Position numbers and translations under genes: made by a program. Source: Lachnospiraceae bacterium (GTDB taxonomy: Bacteria; Bacillota_A; Clostridia; Lachnospirales; Lachnospiraceae). From it: a stretch of DNA of 6,013 bases. The stretch is taken from the NCBI GenBank assembly GCA_017620055.1, contig JAFZRD010000219.1:1-6013 (forward strand). The letters are read 5' to 3'. The notes under the pieces are model-generated. The model was given only the letters and a program-made list of their open reading frames with translations. It did no database searches and was not told the DNA's origin. This document shows positions 1 to 4,882 of the stretch, in pieces. Position 1 is the first letter of the stretch. Each line of letters starts with the position of its first letter.

Positions 1-39
1 AATGCAGCGGCGGCCGCAGCGGCAGCGCTCGGACTGTAG
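1..39 (+). CDS. C-terminal end of an unidentified protein (partial, alanine-rich tail)
   Basis: Frame 1 reads N, eight alanines, L, G, L and then a TAG stop at 37-39. Only twelve codons are visible, so the protein cannot be recognised. The frame was chosen because its stop lies 6 nt before the next start and overlaps that gene's Shine-Dalgarno, the spacing expected inside an operon. The alanines use mixed GCG, GCC and GCA codons, so this is a true amino-acid run and not a simple trinucleotide repeat. Another frame, or even non-coding sequence, cannot be fully excluded from so short a piece. Confidence 0.5.
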   Translation, partial: NAAAAAAAALGL

Positions 40-41
40 GA
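38..41 (+). promoter_or_regulatory. Ribosome binding site of the AIR synthase-like gene
   Basis: AGGA overlaps the upstream TAG stop. It sits only 4 nt from the ATG at 46 but 7 nt from an in-frame TTG at 49, which is the better spacing. It suggests re-initiation by ribosomes finishing the upstream gene, and it leaves the exact start (ATG 46 or TTG 49) open by one codon. Confidence 0.45.
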
Positions 42-45
42 TATC

Positions 46-1047
46 ATGTTGAAGATTGGCAAAGTACCCGAAAGTGTACTGAAGAGATCCATAATCAAAC
101 AGATCAGGACGAAGCGTCCCGAGATTCTTGTCGGAGCCGGAGTCGGCGAAGACTGCGCGGCGATAGGACTTGCCGAAGACGAGATATTTGTCACGTCGAC
201 GGATCCGATCACCGGAACGAGCCACGACATAGGTGCACTTGCCGTCCATGTAACGGCAAACGACATCGCATCGTCGGGGGCCGAAGTCATCGGGATAATG
301 CTGTCGGTACTTCTTCCGGAAGGTTCGGAGGAAGAGGAGCTTAAGACGATAATGCAGCAGGCGGAAGAGGTCTGCGAAGAACTTAACATACAGACCGTCG
401 GAGGACATACGGAAGTCACGGGAGTGGTAAATCAGACCGTCATCACCGCGACCGGTATCGGCAAGGTCAGGAAAGACAAGCTCGTCACAACATCGGGAGC
501 AAAGCCCGGAGACGATGTAGTAGTTACGAAATGGATCGGACTCGAAGGCACGAGCATAATCGCCAAGGAGAAAGAGGAAGAGCTTAAGAAGCGATTTTCG
601 CCCTCGTTCGTGAACGAGGCGAAGGGATTCGCGAAGTATCTCTCGGTCGTAAAGGATGCGGCAACGGCAACCTCTGTCGGAGTATCCGCGATGCATGACG
701 TTACCGAGGGAGGCATATTCGGTGCTCTCTGGGAGATAGCCGAGGCGAGCAGGTGCGGACTCGAGATCAGTCTTCTCGATATCCCGGTCAGACAGGAGAC
801 GGTCGAGATATGCGAGGAATTCGGTATCAATCCTTACGGACTCATATCGAGCGGATCGATGCTGGTTACGGCTCCGAACGGACTCGATATCGTACGGCAG
901 CTGGAAAAAGAAGGAATAAATGCAGCGGTCATAGGTAAGGTCACATCCGGTAACGACAGGATACTGATAAACGGCGACGAGAAGAGATTTCTGGAGCCGC
1001 CCAAATCCGACGAACTGTACAAGATTTATGGAGAGGATCAGACATGA
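46..1047 (+). CDS. AIR synthase-related (PurM/HypE superfamily) protein
   Basis: This 333-residue protein belongs to the superfamily of PurM, PurL, SelD, ThiL and HypE, cytoplasmic enzymes that use ATP to activate or phosphorylate a substrate. The N-terminal AIRS domain covers roughly residues 1-140, with GVGED (32-36), STDPI (51-55), ANDIASSGA (71-79) and GGHTEVT (119-125), the usual ATP/Mg-binding regions. The C-terminal AIRS domain covers about 150-310, with HDVTEGG (217-223) and the SSGSMLV segment (268-274). The overall layout is closest to HypE, but the protein ends in ...YGEDQT. It lacks the C-terminal cysteine that HypE needs for carbamoylation, and no hydrogenase genes are nearby, so genuine HypE is unlikely. 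ATG 46 is taken as the start. TTG 49 would give M-K-I-G-K, resembling my recollection of homologues, and fits the Shine-Dalgarno better. Its stop overlaps the next start by 4 nt. The superfamily assignment is firm; the reaction is unknown. Confidence 0.9.
   Translation: MLKIGKVPESVLKRSIIKQIRTKRPEILVGAGVGEDCAAIGLAEDEIFVTSTDPITGTSHDIGALAVHVTANDIASSGAEVIGIMLSVLLPEGSEEEELKTIMQQAEEVCEELNIQTVGGHTEVTGVVNQTVITATGIGKVRKDKLVTTSGAKPGDDVVVTKWIGLEGTSIIAKEKEEELKKRFSPSFVNEAKGFAKYLSVVKDAATATSVGVSAMHDVTEGGIFGALWEIAEASRCGLEISLLDIPVRQETVEICEEFGINPYGLISSGSMLVTAPNGLDIVRQLEKEGINAAVIGKVTSGNDRILINGDEKRFLEPPKSDELYKIYGEDQT
1030..1036 (+). promoter_or_regulatory. Ribosome binding site of the Lrp-family gene
   Basis: GGAGAGG lies 7 nt before the ATG at 1044, inside the last codons of the preceding gene. 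The strong match and ideal spacing fix the start at the ATGA overlap and support coupled translation. Confidence 0.7.
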
Positions 1048-1526
1048 GAGAAGAGATTCTTAATTTCATCGAGAACAACAGCAGGGTAGACCTCAAGGAA
1101 GTGGCGGTCTGCCTCGGTATCAGTGAGGTAGATGTTGCGAACGAACTTGCGGCGATGGAGAGTGAAGGCATCATATGCGGATACCACACTCTGATCGACT
1201 GGGACAAGGTCACCGAGGAGAGGATACATGCTCTCATAGAAGTCAGGGTCACACCGCAGCGCGGAAAAGGCTTTGATGAGATCGCCGAGAGGATATACAA
1301 GTACCCCGAGGTCAAGTCAACTTACCTCATAAGCGGTGGCTATGATCTTCTCGTGTTCATGGAGGGCAAGACACTTCGTGAGATCTCGACGTTCGTTAAC
1401 CAGAAGCTTGCAACGCTTGACTATGTCATGAGTACGACAACGCATTTCGTGCTCCACAAGTACAAGGATAACGGGATCATATTCAACGGCAAGAAGGAAG
1501 ATGAAAGGATGATCATGACGTTATGA
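1044..1526 (+). CDS. Lrp/AsnC-family transcriptional regulator
   Basis: This 160-residue protein has the two-part Lrp/AsnC layout. An N-terminal winged helix-turn-helix spans about residues 3-50 (VDLKEVAVCLGISEVDVANE and following). A C-terminal RAM/AsnC ligand-binding domain spans about 60-140, with HALIEVRVTP (62-71) and SGGYDLLVFMEGKTL (97-111), the region where this family binds amino acids between subunits. Family members usually form dimers to octamers and respond to amino acids. The predicted recognition helix (about 27-40) has no lysine or arginine, unlike typical Lrp. A tail of about 20 residues follows the RAM domain. The gene overlaps both neighbours by 4 nt (ATGA), so it probably regulates, and is made together with, the downstream aminotransferase. 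The arrangement recalls B. subtilis yugG (alaR), the regulator of yugH (alaT). Family membership is clear; orthology to AlaR is an inference from memory of gene order and style. Confidence 0.93.
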   Translation: MREEILNFIENNSRVDLKEVAVCLGISEVDVANELAAMESEGIICGYHTLIDWDKVTEERIHALIEVRVTPQRGKGFDEIAERIYKYPEVKSTYLISGGYDLLVFMEGKTLREISTFVNQKLATLDYVMSTTTHFVLHKYKDNGIIFNGKKEDERMIMTL

Positions 1527-2692
1527 GAAATCCTCTGTCACAGACTATCGTCAATATCAAACCGTCGGGCATCAGAAAGTTCTTCGATCTTGCGAGTGAG
1601 AGGAAGGACACGATATCACTCGGTGTCGGCGAACCCGATTTTGATACACCATGGCACATAAGGGATGAGGGTATATACTCTCTCGAAAAGGGCAGGACGT
1701 TCTATACATCGAACTCCGGTCTTATCGAACTTCGCGAGGAACTGAGCAAGTATTATGCAAGAAGGTTTAACATATCGTATGATGCGCGGAAAGAGATGAT
1801 CATAACGGTCGGCGGATCCGAAGCGATCGATATAGCGCTCCGTGCTATGGTCGATCCCGGAGACGAAGTCATCGTCCCGCAGCCGAGCTACGTTTCGTAC
1901 GAGCCGTGTGCGATACTTGCCGGCGCAAAGCCCGTCATAATCGAACTGAAGAATGAGGATGATTTCCGCCTGACGGCGAAGGAACTGACGGATGCGATCA
2001 CGGACAAGACAAAGATCCTGATACTGCCTTTCCCGAACAATCCCACGGGTGCGATCATGGAGAGATCGGACCTTGAGGCGATCGCAAAGATCTGTATCGA
2101 GAAGGACATATTTGTCCTGTCGGATGAGATATATGCCGAACTCACATACAAGAATGATCATGTGTCGATAGCGTCGATCCCCGGAATGAGGGAACGGACG
2201 ATAGTAATAAACGGATTCTCGAAAGCATATGCGATGACCGGATGGAGACTCGGTTATGCGATGGGGCCCGAAGAGATAATCGCGCAGATGACGAAGATAC
2301 ATCAGTTTGCGATCATGTGCGCACCGACGACGAGCCAGTATGCGGCTGTCGATGCGGTCAGGAACGGCGATGAGGATGTCAAGAAGATGAGGACTTCGTA
2401 CAACCAGCGAAGGAACTTCCTGATGAATGCATTCAAGGAGATGGGACTGCCGTGCTTCGAGCCGTTCGGAGCGTTCTATGTATTTCCGGATATTAGGGAA
2501 TTCAAGATGACGAGTGAGGAGTTCGCGTTTGCCCTGCTTGATTCGCAGAACATCGCGGTCGTTCCAGGAACGGCATTCGGTGACAGCGGAGAAGGATTCC
2601 TGAGGATCTCATATGCATACTCGATAGAGAAGCTCAAGATTGCAATGGAGAGGATATCGCTGTTTATAGAGGAACTCAGGAATAAACAATAA
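1523..2692 (+). CDS. PLP-dependent class I/II aminotransferase (AlaT/YugH-like)
   Basis: This 389-residue cytoplasmic enzyme has the usual length for fold-type I aminotransferases, which move an amino group between an amino acid and a 2-oxo acid. Diagnostic residues are all present: SLGVGEPDF near the N-terminus (32-40), PNNPTG (171-176) with the PLP-ring asparagine at 173, DEIY (201-204) with Asp201 for the pyridine nitrogen, GFSKAYAMTGWRLGY (231-245) with the Schiff-base Lys234 and Arg242 for the PLP phosphate, and Arg361 in FLRISYA for the substrate carboxylate. The enzyme should therefore be active. The start is the ATG in the ATGA overlap with the Lrp-family gene; a purine-rich AAAGGA lies 13 nt upstream, somewhat far, consistent with reliance on coupled translation. 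The pairing with an Lrp-type regulator suggests an alanine aminotransferase like B. subtilis AlaT. Aspartate or aromatic substrates, or a diaminopimelate-pathway role like PatA, remain possible. Substrate cannot be read from sequence alone. Confidence 0.93.
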   Translation: MRNPLSQTIVNIKPSGIRKFFDLASERKDTISLGVGEPDFDTPWHIRDEGIYSLEKGRTFYTSNSGLIELREELSKYYARRFNISYDARKEMIITVGGSEAIDIALRAMVDPGDEVIVPQPSYVSYEPCAILAGAKPVIIELKNEDDFRLTAKELTDAITDKTKILILPFPNNPTGAIMERSDLEAIAKICIEKDIFVLSDEIYAELTYKNDHVSIASIPGMRERTIVINGFSKAYAMTGWRLGYAMGPEEIIAQMTKIHQFAIMCAPTTSQYAAVDAVRNGDEDVKKMRTSYNQRRNFLMNAFKEMGLPCFEPFGAFYVFPDIREFKMTSEEFAFALLDSQNIAVVPGTAFGDSGEGFLRISYAYSIEKLKIAMERISLFIEELRNKQ

Positions 2693-2714
2693 GATCAAAG
2701 ACTTATCAAAGAAA

Positions 2715-2750
2715 AGAGGATGACGTCTAATCGTCATCCTCTATATTTTT
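2715..2750. terminator. Bidirectional rho-independent terminator between convergent operons
   Basis: AGAGGATGACG (2715-2725) and CGTCATCCTCT (2732-2742) are perfect reverse complements, giving an 11-bp stem with a 6-nt loop (TCTAAT). On the plus strand the stem is followed by ATATTTTT (2743-2750). On the minus strand it is followed by TTTCTTTGATAAG (complement of 2702-2714), a weaker T-rich tract. It therefore suits the end of the aminotransferase operon best and can also serve the histidine kinase operon. The loop contains the kinase stop codon and the right arm encodes its last residues. Confidence 0.85.
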
Positions 2751-4157
2751 GCTCTTCGGAAGTGTAAATATGAACTCGGTTCCGACGTCCACGGTTGATA
2801 TGACGTTTATGTTCTCGTGGTGCGCGTTGATTATCTCCTTGACGATCGACAGCCCGAGACCCGTGCCCTTCTTGTCCTTGCCTCGTGACAGGTCGGTCTT
2901 GTAGAACCGGTCGAATATCTGCTTCAGGTTATCCTTCGGTATCCCGATACCCGAATCCTTGACGGAGACGAATATAGTCTCGTTCTTCTCGCTCGTCTCT
3001 ATCTTGATAGCCGAATCCTGCTTTGAAAACTTGATCGCATTATCGATAAGGTTGTAGAGCACCTGCTCGATCTTGCCCTTGTCCGCGGACACGTAAAGCG
3101 TTTCGCCGCTGAGCACGAGATTGAACGATATGTGCTTCATCCGGCTCGTTCCCTCAAACGTCGCGACGGTGTTGCGGATCGTGGAATTGATGTCAAAATC
3201 AATGATATCAAGGTTCATTCCCGTGATGTTGAGGTTGTTGAGAGTCAGTAGGTTGTTCGTAAGTTTTGTCAGGCGCTCGGTTTCGTTCTTGACTATCCCG
3301 ATATATTTCTCATGTTGCTCCGGCGGGATCGTGCCGTCGGCCATCGCCTCGAGATATCCCTTCATGGACGTGAGCGGCGAGCGAAAATCATGTGACACGT
3401 TTGCTATGAACTTCTTCTGGTCATCCTCAAGATGCGACAGTTTGTCAGCCATATATGTAAGCGATGCCGCCAGATATCCTATCTCGTCATTCGAATCGAC
3501 ATCTATCGGATAAGTAAAATCACCCTCCGCATATGCCTCGGTCGCTTTCGTGATCTTGCGAAGCGGCAGGTACACGATGTCAGTGAAGACGATCAGGATG
3601 AATGTCGAGAGAACGAACACGACCGCAACAGTCGCGAGGATGATAAGGTTCAGATCGTTTCTCTGTTCGCGGACTCTCTCAAGCGCGGAATGTATTACGA
3701 CATAACCTTTGAGATTGTAATTGTATGTGATGGGGGAGAGGACGGAGAGCATCTCTTCATTGAACTGTCCGTAGAAATCGCCTTCCCGGTAGAAGCTCCT
3801 GCTAGTCTCCTCATTAATGAAACCGTCGATCGTGAAGTGTGATCCGTGACTGCCCGCAGCGGAGTTGTAGATGACCTCACCGTCGGTATTCATGATCCAG
3901 ATCGTAAGTGACGAAAAATCACCCGCGGCTTTAAGCTGCTCCTTGACGTCTTCGGTCGAGAGGGCATCGTCATAGAAATATCCGGCATATGTGTTGGAGA
4001 TTACATTGGCCGCCCTGTAGAGTTCGTTGGCCTTCTGCCTGACGAGGAAATTGTAGGTGATCGGAGATGTGATAACAAGGACCACTGCAACGCAAAGTGC
4101 GGCAAAACAGAAGTACGCAAGTATGAACTTATAGTATAACTTGCGGTTCTTCTTCAT
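2727..4157 (-). CDS. Membrane sensor histidine kinase with HAMP domain
   Basis: This 476-residue protein is the sensor of a two-component system and should phosphorylate the response regulator encoded just upstream. A first membrane segment lies at about 10-30. An extracytoplasmic sensor region of about 140 residues follows (31-169), including TIWIMNTDGEVIYNS (85-99), which looks like a PAS/Cache-type strand-turn. A second membrane segment lies at about 170-192, then a HAMP linker (about 193-245, with YLPLRKI). The HisKA dimerisation domain carries the phospho-acceptor His256 in SHDFRSPL. The ATPase domain has an N box with Asn373 (NLIDNAIKFS), G1 box DSGIGIP (401-407), F box IFDRFYK (414-420) and G2 box GTGLGLSIVK (431-440). 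All catalytic motifs are intact. The start is 2 nt after the regulator stop; GAGG at 4168-4171, inside the regulator gene, lies 10 nt upstream. The signal is not evident from the sequence. The last residues, EDDD, are encoded by the shared terminator stem. Confidence 0.95.
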   Translation of the reverse strand: MKKNRKLYYKFILAYFCFAALCVAVVLVITSPITYNFLVRQKANELYRAANVISNTYAGYFYDDALSTEDVKEQLKAAGDFSSLTIWIMNTDGEVIYNSAAGSHGSHFTIDGFINEETSRSFYREGDFYGQFNEEMLSVLSPITYNYNLKGYVVIHSALERVREQRNDLNLIILATVAVVFVLSTFILIVFTDIVYLPLRKITKATEAYAEGDFTYPIDVDSNDEIGYLAASLTYMADKLSHLEDDQKKFIANVSHDFRSPLTSMKGYLEAMADGTIPPEQHEKYIGIVKNETERLTKLTNNLLTLNNLNITGMNLDIIDFDINSTIRNTVATFEGTSRMKHISFNLVLSGETLYVSADKGKIEQVLYNLIDNAIKFSKQDSAIKIETSEKNETIFVSVKDSGIGIPKDNLKQIFDRFYKTDLSRGKDKKGTGLGLSIVKEIINAHHENINVISTVDVGTEFIFTLPKSKNIEDDD

Positions 4158-4159
4158 GC

Positions 4160-4858
4160 CTAGCGTGCCTCAAACTTGTATCCGATACCCCATACGGTGT
4201 GGAGTCTCCATGACTCGTGATCACTTATCTTCTCACGGAGCCTCTTGATGTGAACGTCAACGGTCCTCGTATCTCCGGCGTATTCATATCCCCATATGTG
4301 ATCAAGAAGCTGCTCCCTCGTGAACACCTGGTTGGGCTGTGAAGCGAGGAAGAAGAGAAGCTCGATCTCCTTCGGAGGCATATCGAGATACTGTCCGTTG
4401 TACAGTACGGAATAGTCATTCAGACTGATCATGAGATCAGGATATTCAACGATCTTCTTGTCGGTAGTCGGAGGGGGAACGGGAGCGTGCGAACATCTCC
4501 TGAGGACTGCCTTGACTCTTGCGACAAGCTCCTTTGAATCAAAAGGCTTCTCCATATAGTCATCGGCCCCCAGCTCCAGTCCGAGCACTTTGTCAAACAC
4601 TTCTCCTTTGGCGGAGAGCATGATGATCGGCGTGGGATTTTTGGAGCGGATCTCCCTGCATACCTGATATCCGTCTATGCCGGGAAGCATGAGATCAAGA
4701 AGGATCAGGTTGGGTTCATATGTTTCGTAAACGGCAAGAGCGGATTCGCCGTCGTTCACGATCCTCGTATCAAAGCATTCCTTTGCAAGATAGAGTGCGA
4801 TAAGCTCTGCGATATTCTCATCGTCGTCTACTATCAGGATCTTCTGTTTTCCCGCCAT
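4160..4858 (-). CDS. OmpR/PhoB-family response regulator
   Basis: This 232-residue cytoplasmic DNA-binding regulator is the partner of the adjacent histidine kinase. The receiver domain (about 5-120) has the acidic triad DDD (11-13), phospho-acceptor Asp55 in LLDLMLPG, Ser82 in the LSAK switch position and Lys104 in MEKPF, so phosphorylation chemistry should be normal. A proline-rich linker (APVPPPTT, 125-132) leads to a winged-helix DNA-binding domain (about 138-230), with PPKEIELLFFLA, REQLLDHIWG (181-190) and the recognition helix region TRTVDVHIKRLREKI (197-211). Length is typical. A strong AAAGGAG ribosome site supports the start. The gene lies 24 nt after mutS2 with no terminator between, so it is probably transcribed with mutS2, although a promoter inside mutS2 cannot be ruled out. 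It resembles PhoP/ResD-type regulators in general form, but no specific regulon can be assigned. Confidence 0.95.
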   Translation of the reverse strand: MAGKQKILIVDDDENIAELIALYLAKECFDTRIVNDGESALAVYETYEPNLILLDLMLPGIDGYQVCREIRSKNPTPIIMLSAKGEVFDKVLGLELGADDYMEKPFDSKELVARVKAVLRRCSHAPVPPPTTDKKIVEYPDLMISLNDYSVLYNGQYLDMPPKEIELLFFLASQPNQVFTREQLLDHIWGYEYAGDTRTVDVHIKRLREKISDHESWRLHTVWGIGYKFEAR

Positions 4859-4866
4859 GACAATAA

Positions 4867-4873
4867 CTCCTTT
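4867..4873 (-). promoter_or_regulatory. Ribosome binding site of the response regulator gene
   Basis: On the minus strand AAAGGAG lies 8 nt before the ATG that ends at 4858, in the 24-nt gap after mutS2. It is the best Shine-Dalgarno in the window and fixes the regulator start, implying strong independent initiation rather than coupling to mutS2. Confidence 0.8.
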
Positions 4874-4882
4874 ATATGTATC

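Noticed and set aside
1616..2302. A 228-codon open frame on the minus strand opposite the aminotransferase gene
   Set aside because: It lies wholly inside a gene with complete catalytic motifs, its product resembles no family, and it is rich in Arg/Tyr as expected from antisense reading of this codon usage.
3432..3842. A 136-codon plus-strand open frame inside the histidine kinase gene
   Set aside because: It lies opposite well-defined kinase coding sequence, has no recognisable domain, and I noticed no convincing ribosome site, so it is a shadow frame.
3722..4068. Hexapeptide SPITYN occurs twice in the kinase (residues 31-36 and 141-146), suggesting a duplicated sensor segment
   Set aside because: The codons differ and the flanking residues show no further similarity, so a chance or structural coincidence is more likely than a duplication.
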